Part shown: in pieces, positions 10,365-22,240 of the stretch
How positions within the stretch are numbered: position 1 is the stretch's first letter
Layout: each line of letters opens with the position of its first letter
Source of the DNA: Balaenoptera acutorostrata
Taxonomy: Eukaryota > Chordata > Mammalia > Artiodactyla > Balaenopteridae
Length of the DNA: 64,000 nt
Assembly: GCF_949987535.1 (NCBI RefSeq)
Contig: NC_080067.1
Coordinates: forward strand, 45,444,910 to 45,508,909
Direction of reading: 5' to 3'
Translations under genes and position numbers: made by a program
The notes under the pieces: model-generated
Databases searched by the model: none
What the model was told of the DNA's origin: nothing
The model's input: the letters and a program-made list of their open reading frames with translations, nothing else

Positions 10365-12289
10365 AATAATGGTTTTCTCTGGGTGGTCTCTCTCTCCTCT
10401 TCCTCTCTCTCTCTCTCATTTGCATTCTGTATATTTTCTTTCATGCATACATATTCTATAGTTTTCTTCAAAAAATTCTAAATTTCACTTTTCAAAAAAA
10501 GCAGCATAGAAAACCAATAGGGTAAGATAGAAAAATCTATGCTTTCTCTATGTATAAAATACCTTGGGAATGCAGAGCACACCATCTGGATTTTATTGGG
10601 CCTGGCAACAACCTTGCAACGAGTTTGTTTGGAGGGCTTGTAAAATGCAGCGCCATGTCCTCTTGTCTTAGGAAACCTCTCCTGGAAGAGATGCAGCCTT
10701 GATCTCCACTATTCTGATCATTCTGCAGAGCTGTAGCTCTACGCTGCGGCTCCCTGCAGAGCAAGACATCCACAGCTTCCAACTTCAAAGAGGCATTCCT
10801 CCCTTGGAATGAGGCTGCCCAGCTGGCCGGGCAAGCTCTGCAGAGATTAGAAGGATCAGACAGAAACCCTCTAGTAGAGAGGAGAAAGGATGGAAATACC
10901 AGCCAGTTTCTTCCCAGGACTCCCTACCCCTCAGGGTGTTGCCAAGATTTCTCCCCTTTTACTTCAAGGAAAGGAGAGAAGCTAGTCTTGTTATCTTAGT
11001 AAACTGGCCTCTGGCCCCCTGCTGTCCTTCCCTTTGTCAGAGAGAAAGAACAAACGGTATCGTGTTGTATTGCAGCCATGTCTTTCAAGCTTGGGACCAA
11101 AGTTTTGGAATCGGGCCCTGCCTTGGAACTGGATCATCAGGCAAGGACCTGGGGGCACTGCTAGTTCGCAGAGGGTTTTGCTCCAACCTGGTTTGACTGA
11201 GAAGCCAACTGAACTGCTAGGAAAGGAAAAAGGTGTGAAGAGCTCCTGGTAAATCTCTCACTTAAGCTGATGATGCTCTAGACATATCAAAGGAAGACAG
11301 GTTTAAATTACAAGTCAGGGAGATGCCGACCCTTAATTTGAAAGCCCCTTAACTGTTAAAGGGCACATGTGTGAGACTTCTAAATAAGGGGCTGAGGATG
11401 AAAGTTGCCATTTCTTCTGGCATTATGCCCAAAAGGTTGTGTCTGGCTTTAGTTCAGTCATCCGATATGGTCTCAGAGAACAAGCACCAATGTGAAAACT
11501 TTCTCGTATGTCTAAGAAAGCTCATGGATACAGCCTGGCATTTCATTCTTTTTCCTTCTAAGCTCTTGCGATTTCAGAATTGAACTAAGAGTTGGGACAC
11601 TGGAAATTTTAACAATAAACCCTCATTTTCCATATGTTTTTCTCCTTTGTGATAGCCAACTCTCTGTTGCAGCAACTTACACACATACAATGTATTTAGA
11701 AGTTTATTCTCTGGGGAAACTGAATTGGAGACTCCTTGGACTCTGGGACCCAGTGGTGTGCTAGAGACAGTGCATAATGGCTTTCGAGAGCCAATTGTAC
11801 ACATCTCTTCCCAGCTCTGTTTACATATCCACATCACATTGGTAGCTTGAAATTGGCCAAGGAAGGGTATTGACACATAGAAATTAGCAAGAAGTAAAAA
11901 TCAGGGTGAGTGTTTCGCTTGTTTGTTTGTCTGTTTTTGGAGGCCAAGTCTAAAGCTCAGAACTAAAGATTAAAAGATTAAGTTAAATCAGCATATTGAT
12001 GGAATGACCCTGAAACCAACCTCTCCCCCTTTCCCTGCCCCCAGAATGCAGCAACCAGATATTCACCACCAGGCAGGAAATTAGAAGTTTATCTCTGGAA
12101 AATGAAATTGCCCCAGGACTAAAGACCTACAATTACTATAACTTGGAATCCCTTAACAAACAAAAAAAGCTGATGTATCACTCCTGGTCAATAAGTGCCA
12201 CGAGACTTTCAAGCAACTTTTAGTTCCTTACTTTAACTATGGACTTTCATCCAATTTTTATCAGAGATTTGTGGAAACCCCCAACATGA
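10365..12289. other. Unique sequence, no gene recognised
   Basis: About 1.9 kb without a clear repeat or coding exon. A short (CT)n microsatellite lies at 10386-10420. Frames of up to 100 codons occur on both strands (for example 11574-11876 minus) but have no recognisable domain. GC content is higher around 10.55-11.25 kb than in the surrounding L1 sequence. Confidence 0.5.
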
Positions 12290-12402
12290 AAACAATAAAA
12301 AACTTTTCTAAAAAATAGAGGAAACAAATAATTAGGAAAGCAAAGAAATCTTCAGAAAGACAAGAGATGATATTGCAACCACAGGATAGAATAATAGGTT
12401 GC

Positions 12403-13162
12403 TGTATTAGTTATCTATTACTGCATTACAAATAACCAAAAATTTAACAGCTTAAAATAACATCTATTCATTATTCCACAGTTTCCATGGGTCAAGTGTC
12501 CAGGCATGGCTAAACTGGGTTCTCTGCAAAGGGTCTCAGAGGGATGCAGTCAATGTGATGCAGTATCTATTACTGCATTACAAATAACCAAAAATTTAAC
12601 AGCTTAAAATAACATCTATTCATTATTCCACAGTTTCCATGGGCCAAGTGTCCAGGCATGGCTTAACTGGATTCTCTTCAAAGGGTCTCAGAGGGATGCA
12701 GTCAATGTGTCAGCTGAGCTGTCTTCCTTTCTGCAGCTTGAGATTCTCTTACAAGCCCATGTGGTTGTTGGCAGAATTCAGTGTCTTGTGGTTGTAAGGG
12801 GTTGTAGGTCCCCGTTCTCTTGCTGGCTGTCAGCAGGGGCTGCCCTTAGCTTCTAAAGGCTCACTGCAGTTCCTTGCCAGGTGATGCTCTCATAGGCCCT
12901 CTCCAAATGGCAGAGTCCCTCTTCAAGGCCAGTGGGAGAATCTCTCACTCTTCTCTGCTAAGACAGAATCTTATATAACACAATGTAGTTCTAGGAGTCT
13001 AACTTCTATGTTTACAGTATGACATAACCTAATCAAGGGAGGGACTCTCCCATTGCCTTTGCCATATTTTGTTGGCCAGAAGCAAGGATCTGCCCAAGTT
13101 CAAGGGGAGGAGATTATATTAAAGGGTGACTCATTGGGTCACCTTAAGGTGTATCTGCCACA
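12403..13162 (+). mobile_element. Solo LTR, ERVL type, with 5-bp TSD and internal duplication
   Basis: The 760-bp element starts TGTATTAG and ends GCCACA. Identical 5-bp flanks 'gttgc' lie at 12398-12402 and 13163-13167, the TSD length used by ERVL/MaLR elements. It sits inside HAL1. A segment of about 146 bp is tandemly repeated with period 152 (12412-12557 and 12564-12709), with only four differences seen. Without the extra copy the LTR would be about 608 bp. No viral genes. The family name is not certain to me. Confidence 0.8.
12412..12709 (+). repeat. Tandem duplication inside the LTR
   Basis: Two 146-bp copies, both starting 'tatctattactgcattac' and ending 'cagtcaatgtg'. Four mismatches give about 97% identity, much higher than the old LTR would show to its own consensus. 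A 6-bp linker (12558-12563) separates them. Confidence 0.92.
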
Positions 13163-14640
13163 GTTGCTATGGAAACAAAACAGAGAACAAGATCCTGAAA
13201 ACTTAAAGCCAAAAATAATAGCATTAAATAGAAGAGTTGGAAGATAAAGTTGAGGAGATCTCCCAGAGAAAAGAACAACTACAACAAAAGGAAATTAAAA
13301 ATAGGAGACAAAGGATTAAAAAAACGTTAGAAGACCAGTTCAGGAGGCCTAATATCTGACTAGTAAAAGGTCCCAAAAGAGAAAGCAGAAAAAAACAGAG
13401 GGAGGAAAAATATCAAAGATATATAACACATGAAAATTTCCCAGACCTGGACAACACGAGACTTCAGATTGAAAGATGCCAGTGATGGCCAGAACAATAA
13501 ATGGAAGAGAGAGAGAGGAAAAAAGAACCCCATCAATAAAGCATACCTCTATGAAATTTTAGAACACTGGGAGTGAAAAGGAAATCCTAATGGTTTTCAG
13601 AGAGGAAAAATAGATCAGATACAAAGGACTGAAGATAAAAAAATCATCAGATTTCTCAATAGCAACTCTGGAAGCTAGAAAGGAATGGAATAATGCCTTC
13701 AGAATCCAGAAGAAAGCTGTTTTGACATGAAATTTCAAACCAGGCACACCACAACTCAAGTGTGAGGGCAAAAAAAAAAAAAGACATTTTTCCCATATGC
13801 AAGGGCCAAAAAATGTACTTCCCATGCATTCTTGATTAGGAAGTGTATTGAGAATTTATTTTTGGCAATATAAAAGAGTAAACCAAAAAAAGATGGGGAT
13901 ATGGGGCACAAGAAATGTGGAATCCAGATCAAAAAAAAAGATGTAAGGAAGTCTTGGATATTAGCACACAGCAGGCTTACAGAGAACAGTCAAGGCTGGA
14001 AGAGCAATATAGGGGGAGATGGGAGAAAAGTTTCCATTAAAGAGGGAGAATTAGAACAATTAGATTATCTGATGTGATTGAATATTTGGAAAATATTAGG
14101 TATAGGTGATTTGACAGATCTTTTGAAAAATTCGGAGTGGGGAGAATAGTAGTACATAACAAACCTAAGCATAAGTGTGGAGGGAAATGGCAACTCAACT
14201 CCTGAAAAAAATAAATCTGTAATCTTAGGACACTCCTTAGCTTAGTAGTGAGTAATATTTAATCACAAAAATGTAAACACTGACTATATGTAGATTTAAC
14301 CGAATATTGCAACATGTGAAGAGGATATGGGGGAGTTTGGGAGATTTGTTTTGCAAGGGTTTGGGCAGTAGGTTAGATGGCTTAAGAACAGAAAGTAAAG
14401 AGATAATGTTCAAAATTGGCCAAGCAACCAATAGCATTATTAACATGCTAGTTAGAAATGTGGATCAACTATATACTCCAAAAGAAAAAGGTGGTGAAAA
14501 GCATTGAAAGGGGTTGCCTCTGGGAGTTATTAATGAGGAATAGAAAGAGGATGGGTTTACTTTCATCCTGTTTGATACAGTAAAAATAAGAGCAAAAAGA
14601 AAACCTATATAAATGTATTACTTTGGTTTAAACAGATTTA

Positions 14641-15775
14641 TTTACTTACTAGTTTTTCAGGTTTCATCAAAGTCTGTAAAAATCACAAAGTTTTTCCAGC
14701 CAGAATAAACCAACAGGAAATGCTGAACAGTTAGAAGCAAAGACCCACCTCTCTCAGTTTAGTTGTTGGTTTAACAAAGACAAACAAACCAAATTTATCT
14801 TCCTTTTGTTACGACTTCCATGCTGATTTTGACAGATTTTCCTGAGTGCCTGTGCTCCACTCCAAATTACTTATTTTTCTGAGTCTCTCTCGTCTAGACT
14901 GCAAGAGCGGTTCCTGCACAGTGTTGGGCGGATGGGAATTGCAGGTTCTGCTCAGATTTGTTTGTACAGAACTTCCTCCCTCGCGTGAAGTATACGTTAC
15001 ATGTGAATGAGGCTTTTCACGGCTCTGCATAATTACCACATTTGGAGCCATTCTTCTCTTCAGAGGTTGAGTTTTTTCCTTTTCCTTTTCTTTTGATTTC
15101 TTATATTTTGCAGTGACTGTCATCGTTATTTTGATGCTGGGGTTTAATAGCAGCTTCAAATGCAAATTTGACAACACAAGCTGAAAATTATGGGTGGCAA
15201 ACAAAGGAACTAAACTTCCATGCCTGTGTTTTGAGAGGCTCCACCTGATCTGTAAAAGTACACATGTTTTAGTAGTAAGCCCAGCATACAACCCTGGCTT
15301 TTGTATAATAAGAGCTAGAATTTTCTGAAGACATTCCCCACACCTGGGCCTCAAAATGGAGTCTCAGTTATTTCCTCTTACTTCATGTCTTACAATTCTA
15401 ATTTTGCAGGTAGTGGAGATCGAGTCTGAGACTCTGCTCCCAGTGAATCTGTTCTCCTCTTTGTACCATTTATCCAAGGGTGATAAGCCAAATGTTTTAC
15501 AACCAGAACTGCCCTAGCAACAGCCAGAGCAGGAGTACAGCTGGAGATCCTGGTTGGCACAAGCTTTCTGCCTTTAGCTGCTGGACCATGGGAGAAGTGA
15601 CAGGAAGGGGGTCTCTGGCCAGGGGCTGAGGGAAAAGAAGGATGCTTGCAAGGCGGGGGGAAGTAGCAATTACTAATCAGTATCGGAGTATTTAAACGTT
15701 TGAACAAGTGATAGGGCCATATCTGTGCATACTGAAATATCACTTCCTGTCTAAAGCATAGTTACAAATGTACAT
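14641..15775. other. Unique sequence with two unassigned minus-strand frames
   Basis: Frames of 181 codons (14809-15354) and 117 codons (15390-15743) are open on the minus strand. The first begins at TTG, its first ATG lies well inside, and neither shows a domain, signal peptide or repeat I recognise. The 181-codon frame has a lysine/glutamate-rich patch (KYKKSKEKEKEKTQ) from an antisense T-rich run. Could be chance or an exon of a noncoding transcript. Confidence 0.35.
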
Positions 15776-15893
15776 GCCTCTCCTTCCCTACTATTTTGTA
15801 AGTTCCTTGAAAGGAGATTGGGAATCAGCCCCTTGTCTATGCACGACACAGTGCTTTCTCTGGATGAGTGGATGAATGAATAAATGAATGACA
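15776..15893 (+). repeat. L2 LINE 3' end
   Basis: 'gtaagttccttgaaaggaga' and a terminal 'gaatgaataaatgaatg' repeat are the sense L2 3' end. About 118 bp remain. Confidence 0.65.
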
Positions 15894-16098
15894 TAAATTA
15901 TTTCTTCTCCTTTCTAAGCCTGGCTTCCTTATTCTTGCCTTTAAAAATATTCGCTATTGAAATTTAACATGCCAAAACTTACGTAGGAAGGGACTTTTCA
16001 TAATCTCAACTCTAGTCCTTTGGGGGGATAAAAGGACTTAGAAATAAACGTGCAAGAAAAAGATTACCCTTTTTTTCTTGAAAAAAAGTTATCATTGG

Positions 16099-16400
16099 GG
16101 GTTTCCCTGGTGGCGCAGTGGTTGAGAATCTGCCTGCTAATGCAGGGGACACGGGTTCGAGCCCTGGTCTGGGGAGATCCCACATGCCACGGAGCAACTA
16201 GGCCCGTGAGCCACAACTACTGAGCCTGTGTGTCTGGAGCCTGTGCTCCGCAACAAGAGAGGCCACGATAGTGAGAGGCCTGCGCACCGCAATGAAGAGT
16301 GGCCCCCGCTCTCCGCAACTAGAGAAAGCCCTAGCACAGAAATGAAGACCCAACATAGCAATCAATCAATCAATAAATCTTTAAAAAAAAAAAAAAAAAA
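16099..16400 (+). mobile_element. CHR-2 SINE, internally deleted form
   Basis: Begins 'gtttccctggtggcgcagtg' with an A-box-like element, carries the B box 'gggttcgagccctgg' near 16154, and ends in (aatc)n and an A run. TSD 'aaagttatcattgg' at 16085-16098 and 16401-16414 is identical. Compared with the 9.97-kb and 45-kb copies it lacks roughly 50-60 bp between the 'actactgagcc' and 'gtgctccgcaac' motifs. Confidence 0.93.
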
Positions 16401-16414
16401 AAAGTTATCATTGG

Positions 16415-17425
16415 CATAATGGATGTTTGGGAGAATGATGAAAGTATATTCTTTGTTATAGTATGTTAGTTCTGTAGGTGGTTGTGGAGTACAGTGGAAC
16501 AGACTTCGTGCTAAAAACTTTTCTTTGGGAAAAAAATGGAGAGTTCATTGGCAGTGTTTTAATTTTGCAATAGTCATTTAGGTTTAAATTAATACAAGAG
16601 AATCAAACCATAAGCATCACACTGGCAAGTCTTTTTTTTCCCTGCTGAAACTAATTGAAGAATAGAAAGGGAGAGAAATCCATAAATAGTAAGGAAGAAA
16701 TTAGATGTTTTTTAGATCAATTCGGAGAACCTAAGAAAGCATCAAGCTATAGGATAAGAGATTGTAAAGGAATATGATTTTTATCTAGGTCATAAAATTT
16801 ACAGCTGTTTTCCTCCCAATTTCAATGTAGAAGTGATAGGCATCTATAATGTGCCAACCCAGCAGGATCAAAAACATGGAATTATAGGTTAAAACATTTA
16901 GTTTTCATCCAGAAAGAAATTGACATGAAATAAATTTATCAAGGGACCTCATTTTTCAAACATGCATCACATGGCTGCCTAGGACAAAAAAAGAATTCTA
17001 GTATATTAAAGCAATAATTCCTTTTGAACTATAGGTATTAATGTAAGATGAGAGAAACAGACCAAAATAAACCATTTTCAAAGAAGAGACTGAGACTAGA
17101 GTTTCATCTTGCTTCTCCAGTATTTTATTAGTTGTAGTTTTAGCTACTCGTGTTCTCAAAAGATAATTACCTAGAATTCTCTCAGCTCCATCTGAAGCTC
17201 TGAGCAGAGTTAACTTATTCATATCACACTATTGATATGAATCAAACGCAGGATGTTTCTTTCGAAGCAACTGAATGGCTTATTTAATGCAAGATCTGTT
17301 GATTATATGAAGTAAATAGTATATCACTATATAACTAGTCTACATTAGACTTTGGGACATTTTTAGTTGTTCTTTAATGAGATTCTGAAAATAATTTGTG
17401 TTTCTCTAATAATATGTTTCTGGAG
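16415..17425. other. Unique sequence, no gene recognised
   Basis: About 1 kb, AT-rich, no repeat family or convincing frame identified. The longest frame is 74 codons on the minus strand at 16998-17222. Confidence 0.45.
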
Positions 17426-17429
17426 CTAC

Positions 17430-17745
17430 CACTTGCTAGGCCTTGAAAATGTAGAAATAAAGAAAATTCTCTCTGTCACCCTGGAACTCAAGACTTAGTG
17501 TAGGGAAAACACAGTTCCACAGGTAATTTCAGCAAGACCTGAGAAATGTCATAAACGAAGTACCCCAAATGAAGAAGACTCCTTTTCTCTGCAAAGGAGG
17601 AGAAGCAGGAGTAGCCAAGAGAAGGTCTCTAAGGCAACCCCTGAGCTAAGTCTGTAAGGAAATAGAGACATTAGCCAGGCAGGAAGGACATTCCAGACGG
17701 GAGGAATGGAAACCTGGGAAATGTATGTGGTATTTCAGAGGCATA
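17430..17745 (-). repeat. L2 LINE 3' portion
   Basis: Antisense L2 order: 'cacttgctaggccttgaaaa', 'ctggaactcaagacttagtg', 'gaaggtctctaaggcaacc', 'ctgagctaagtctgtaagg' and 'gaaggacattccagacggg'. Diverged. Confidence 0.7.
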
Positions 17746-18071
17746 AACTCAGACAGAATATCCTTAGAGGAAATCCAATATATAAATTAATGGGACACAC
17801 AGAGGCTAAAACACTCCTTCCAGAAAAGTCATACAGAGTAAAATAATTAACATTTTCCTTTTGAGAATTATCATTGCATTATGTTCTCAGTTGCTTTCAA
17901 TACAAAAATATATGGAAAACTTCCCAAGGATTAGCCATTAAAATGCTTGGGAAAATTTCAACATTGGCCATTATAAGACAGTTTATAACATTTAATATTT
18001 CTGTCCCTGAGAGGATGAATAAAATGCTAAATGGCTTATACTCATAGAATAAGACCAAAATTTGCTATGTT
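17746..18071. other. Unique AT-rich spacer
   Basis: No recognisable repeat, gene or RNA. Confidence 0.4.
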
Positions 18072-18087
18072 TGAATATTTTTTTAAG

Positions 18088-18456
18088 ATGATTTTTTTTT
18101 ATTTCTTTATTTTTTGGCTGTGTCGGTTCTTAGTTGTGGCATGAGGGATCTTCATTGAAGCATGTGGTATCTTTTAGTTGCAGCGCTCGGGCTCTTTTTT
18201 GTAGTGCATGGGTTTCTCTCTAGTTGTGGCATGCGGGTTTTCTCTTCTCTAGTTGTGGTGCATGGGCTTCAGAGCGTGTGGGCTCTGTAGTTTGTGGCAC
18301 GTGGGCTCTCTTGTTGAGACGCGCGAGCTCGGTAATTGTGGTTCGCGGGCTTAATTGCCCTGGGCATGTGAGATCTTAGTCCCCAGACCAGAGATCAAAC
18401 CCAAGTCCCCTGCAGTGGAAGGCAGATTCTTTACCACTGGACCACCAGGGAAGTCC
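18088..18456 (-). mobile_element. Older CHR-1-like SINE
   Basis: Antisense tRNA-type SINE with head 'ggaccaccagggaagtcc' at the right end and T-rich tail at 18090-18115. It is more diverged than the other copies and reads 'ccactggaccaccaggg', the form shared with ruminant Bov-tA and CHR-1. TSDs at 18072-18087 and 18457-18472 differ by one base. Confidence 0.85.
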
Positions 18457-18714
18457 TGAATATTTTTTGAAGAATTACATGTAGTCCATCCATATATCAC
18501 AATGTGGACTCTTCAAAATTGTCTCCTTATAACATAATTTCACTATATAAATGGAGGAAAAATATGCTCATGTGAAGCATGTGGAATTTGAATTCCTTAT
18601 AAAGTAAAACATTTTCCTGTTCTCAGGTACCAAGTCCTCCTTCTGAGCCCAGCTAAAATCTGGACTGGCCAGGAAGACATTGAACTGTGCTTGCCTCCTG
18701 CATTAAAGACAGAG

Positions 18715-18835
18715 TCTTACATAACATTAGATAAAGTTCTAACTCTGTGGACCTCAGTTTCCTCAATGTAAATTGAGAGTGTGGACCAGATGACCTCTAA
18801 GGTCTTTCAGCTCTAACAGTCAGTCTACAACTTTT
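18715..18835 (+). repeat. MIR3-like SINE
   Basis: 'cctcagtttcctcaatgtaa' followed by 'ccagatgacctctaaggtc' and 'tttcagctctaacagtc' is the MIR3 3' half. Confidence 0.7.
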
Positions 18836-19544
18836 AAATTTCTTGTTTGGCATCCCACACCCGGCATCCTAATGACTTTCCCAGCACCGGTCAATGAAAC
18901 CACTTCTTCAGCATGAGTCTCAGCCATGGAGATCAAGGGTCTTATTTACTGTAGCCTGCTTTGTCTGTCCCACTTAGGTCATAATCATATTTCTCCACCC
19001 CCAAGTGTAGCATATTAAACTGAGACCTTCTTTCACAGGTTTTCACCCAACAAGGGTGGCTCATTCAACTACATCAGCCTAAGTCCAAATCATAGTGCAG
19101 AAAGAATATGAAAGACTCCAAGGCGGTAAACAACCAAAGTATTAAAAACGCTTCTCCAGACAACCGCTATGGCTCTATTACAGAAAAATATAATCACCTA
19201 AAGGGGTGCCAGTTGGTAGCATTATATTGTGCACATTAAGCCTGTCCCTCTCAGTCTCTCCTGATGGTCTGGAATAGGGATACCAAAGTTTTTCGATTAT
19301 GTGCTGCCTCATCAATTAATGTACAGATGTGTTATATTCTTATATTTATATATTGTGTGTGCCTATTTATTTATTATATTCGGTTATATTGAACTAATAG
19401 ATTACATAGATTATAAAATATATACAAAATCAGAAACTTTAAAAGGGTGAGATTTTTAAAAATTAATAAATAGAAATGGAAGTTGCAGTATTCTTCTTGA
19501 ATGCTTGTGGATTATCTTGAGTTCTCTACTTTGAGACGTTGATT
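18836..19544. other. Mostly unique; possible old DNA-transposon remnant at 19255-19530
   Basis: No gene seen. The stretch with 'gcagtattcttcttgaatgc' and 'gagttctctactttgagac' resembles a repetitive hAT-type remnant, but I cannot name it. Confidence 0.35.
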
Positions 19545-19563
19545 TAAAGTGCTGACTCTTCTG

Positions 19564-19987
19564 CAGAAAGAAAAAAAGAAATACCATATTCTAACACATA
19601 TATAATCTAAAAAAAAGAAATGGTTCTGATGAACCTAAGGGCAGGACAGGAATAAAGACACAGACATAAAGAATGGACTTGAGGACACGGGGAGGGAGAA
19701 GGGTAAGCTGGGATGAAGTGAGAGAGTAGCATTGACACATATACACTACCAAATGTAAAATAGATAGCTAGTGGGAAGCAGCCGCATAGCACAGGGAGAT
19801 CAGCTTGGTGCTTTGTGACCACCTAGAGGGGTGGGATAGGGAGGGTGGGAGGGAGATGAAAGAGGGAGGGGATATGGTGATATATGTATACATATAGCTG
19901 ATTCACTTTGTTATACAGCAGAAACTAACACAACATTGTAAAGCAATTAAACTCCAATAAAGATGTTAAATTTAAAAATTAATAAAA
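19564..19987 (+). mobile_element. 5'-truncated L1 tail, bovine-like 3' UTR, 19-bp TSD
   Basis: Only the last ORF2 codons and the 3' UTR remain, about 424 bp. Text such as 'gatagctagtgggaagcagc', 'cacctagaggggtgggata' and 'ccaataaagatgtt' is the 3' UTR type shared with L1-C and with bovine L1. The target duplication 'taaagtgctgactcttctg' is perfect at 19545-19563 and 19988-20006, so this is a clean and relatively young insertion. Confidence 0.93.
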
Positions 19988-20006
19988 TAAAGTGCTGACT
20001 CTTCTG

Positions 20007-20779
20007 AATGACCCAGACACTTATATCATTTATTTATCCCCTTCTTAACTTTTATAATTCTTAATAACTTCTTATTCAAAATCTTAAAATGTTTGAATTT
20101 TTTTAAATCCTGAGTTTCAATATTTTTGTTCCAAGTAGTCAGGTTTGCCTTTTTCAGTGAACACAAGAGGTTACTGAGGGTCAAGTTTACAAGGCAGGTA
20201 ATATCAGATCAAGTTGTTTTCAATAAGATCCCCAACACATACAAGCCCATCAAAATCTCTCCCTCATGGCTCATTTTTCTCTACCATTCATTGGATCTTA
20301 AATAGGGTGTCTTTTGTATTGGTAAATCTTTTTTTTTTTTTTTTGCATGCATGCATATGAGGTAAGACAATAAGATAGTGACACTGGTTCAGAATCAAAC
20401 ATTCCAGGAAGTATATAATTAAATTCTCATTATTTTATGATCACACTTTATTTTCGTTCCTAAAATTAATTCTATTACCCAGCTTAATCACTCAATTCAT
20501 TCAGTGGATTGAGCCATTATAACCAAAAATCAGACCCATATAAAAGGTGAGTTTTTTGTCTAAAGATAAGAAAACAAAGATTTGTCATCCCTGAGGCTAT
20601 TTAAAATAATGTGTCCTAGAATTCTGGCAGTAAATGCAAACAGGATTGATAGCATCTTTATAATCAGTGCACGAATAATTTATATATTAAAAGAAACATA
20701 CGAGCTTAAGGTTTTTAAAAATCTGTTTTATTTCATCACAGTTCTTTCTTAGAGACATTAGTCTCTCCACATAGGCGGA
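20007..20779. other. Unique AT-rich sequence
   Basis: Holds a T run at about 20327-20344 followed by 'gcatgcatgcatatg'. No gene or repeat family recognised. Confidence 0.4.
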
Positions 20780-21030
20780 AGGCAGTGTGGAGTGCTGGAC
20801 AGAGCCTTCCGAGGACTTATACCAGAGTTCCAGTCTCCACCCCATCATTAACTGGCTGTGACCTTGAACCATCGATATGCTTAACCTTTGTGTCTGTTTC
20901 CTATTATGCAAAATAGGACACTATCTACCTCTTAATCTTGTTGTGAAGATAGAGTGTTTATAAAGCTCTTAGTACAGTGCCCAGAACATTGCAGCTACCT
21001 ATTAAATGGAAAATATTTTTGCTACTCTTT
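20780..21030 (+). repeat. MIR SINE
   Basis: 'ggctgtgaccttgaacc', 'gtctgtttcctattatgc', 'cttgttgtgaagatagagt' and 'gctcttagtacagtgccc' follow the MIR order. Confidence 0.78.
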
Positions 21031-21985
21031 TGAATCCTCAAAGATTATGATTTGTATCTTCTTTTTTTTCCCTATTTAGTGCTTAGCATAGTATCTTCTC
21101 TGGAGTTAATGTTCAATATTTTTCCATTGACTAATACAGGTAATCTCCTATACTTTCATAATTTTATTTAACTTCATAGAAGTAAATGATGCTCTGATGC
21201 TTCTCATATTTTGGAGATTAAAGATAAAATAGTTTGACAATAATATAACAATAACAACGAAAGTGTGTGCAGTCCTGCCTGCTTTTCCAGCATATGGAAC
21301 ATTGATGCCCAGGGTCTGAAGTTATCTGAGCTCTGAGGGAGAAATGAGAAATTGAGGTGCTCTAATCCTGATTCTACCAGCCACTGTGTATGACAGATCT
21401 GCATATCCTTTCTCAGGGCCAATTCCACAATACAGATATTTGCATCTGGGGGTCAAGTCTAATCTTCTCCATTGGGTGTTTTGGGTAATCCTCTGGCCTC
21501 CATCTTTGGGGATAAATCTTATCTTATTCCCGAGAGGGAAGCTGAGAACGTTAGTTTCTCTACCCAGATATGGCCAGATTAGACTCTGTGTGAGAGTGTG
21601 TATGTGTACATGTAAGAAAAGCAGAGATCGTCAACAGACATTTCTACAGCTTTCTGCCTTAATTTATAAAAAACCTGGGCCTGAATTTTAATCTTTAGCC
21701 CCAACACAAGAAAACAAGTTCCTCAAAAATGTCAGACAGAAAGGATGTATAGCCTTGCAATCTGAAATGCAGAGAGGCTGAGACACACAACCCTGGCCAT
21801 TGGTTGCATCACCACTGTATGGCCAGGAAGACCCACACTCCAAGCCTCTGTGGAGACTGATAAACGCTGTGAAAAAATCAGCCCCTCCAGCTGATAGCTC
21901 CCTCCCACAGAAACACACACAAGGTTAATCAGTTCTGAAGCAGTTCTTGCCAACATTAGAAAGACAATGGTTAAATCTGCATGAT
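21031..21985. other. Unique sequence, no gene recognised
   Basis: Short frames only, the longest 101 codons at 21386-21691, with no domain. No repeat identified. Confidence 0.4.
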
Positions 21986-21989
21986 CTGT

Positions 21990-22240
21990 TTGGAAAGTGG
22001 CATGTCATTGTGGACAGACATTTGACTCAGAATCAGATTCTGGTGTTTTTCTATTTATGTGACCTTGAAAAAGAGGCCTAAAATATGAGCTCCAACTTTC
22101 TTATATGTAAAATGGGGGAAATAATACCTACCTCATAGATTTATTGGGAGAATTGATTGAGAGAGCAAGTGTGAAAAATGCCTAGACGGGACCTGCCACA
22201 TAGTAGCCCTTTTAATAGGTGTTGTTGAATCTCCATCAAA
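21990..22240 (+). repeat. MIR SINE
   Basis: 'tttatgtgaccttgaaaaag', 'atatgtaaaatgggggaaat', 'cctacctcatagatttattg' and 'cacatagtagcccttttaat' are in MIR order. Confidence 0.8.

Larger units (their letters stand above)
12290..14640 (+). mobile_element. HAL1 (half-LINE), interrupted by an LTR
   Basis: HAL1 carries only an ORF1-like frame. The text from 13163 on follows the family order: 'agagaacaagatcctgaaaa', 'gaagagttggaagataaag', 'gaaaatttcccagacctgg', 'cagatttctcaatagcaac', 'ggaagctagaaaggaatgg' and, near the end, 'ggggttgcctctgggagtt' at 14511. The left part 12290-12402 continues directly into 13168 once the LTR is removed. No open frame remains. The A-run at 13769-13781 is inside the old ORF. 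Confidence 0.75.

Noticed and set aside
2874..13162. A complete endogenous retrovirus between LTRs at 2.9 kb and 12.4 kb
   Set aside because: The two LTRs are unrelated, each has its own target duplication, and the DNA between them is L1, SINE and unique sequence with no viral genes.
16099..16400. A functional tRNA gene, because A-box and B-box-like sequences are present
   Set aside because: The sequence is the tRNA-derived head of a SINE with an A tail and target duplications, and it has no cloverleaf-complete tRNA.
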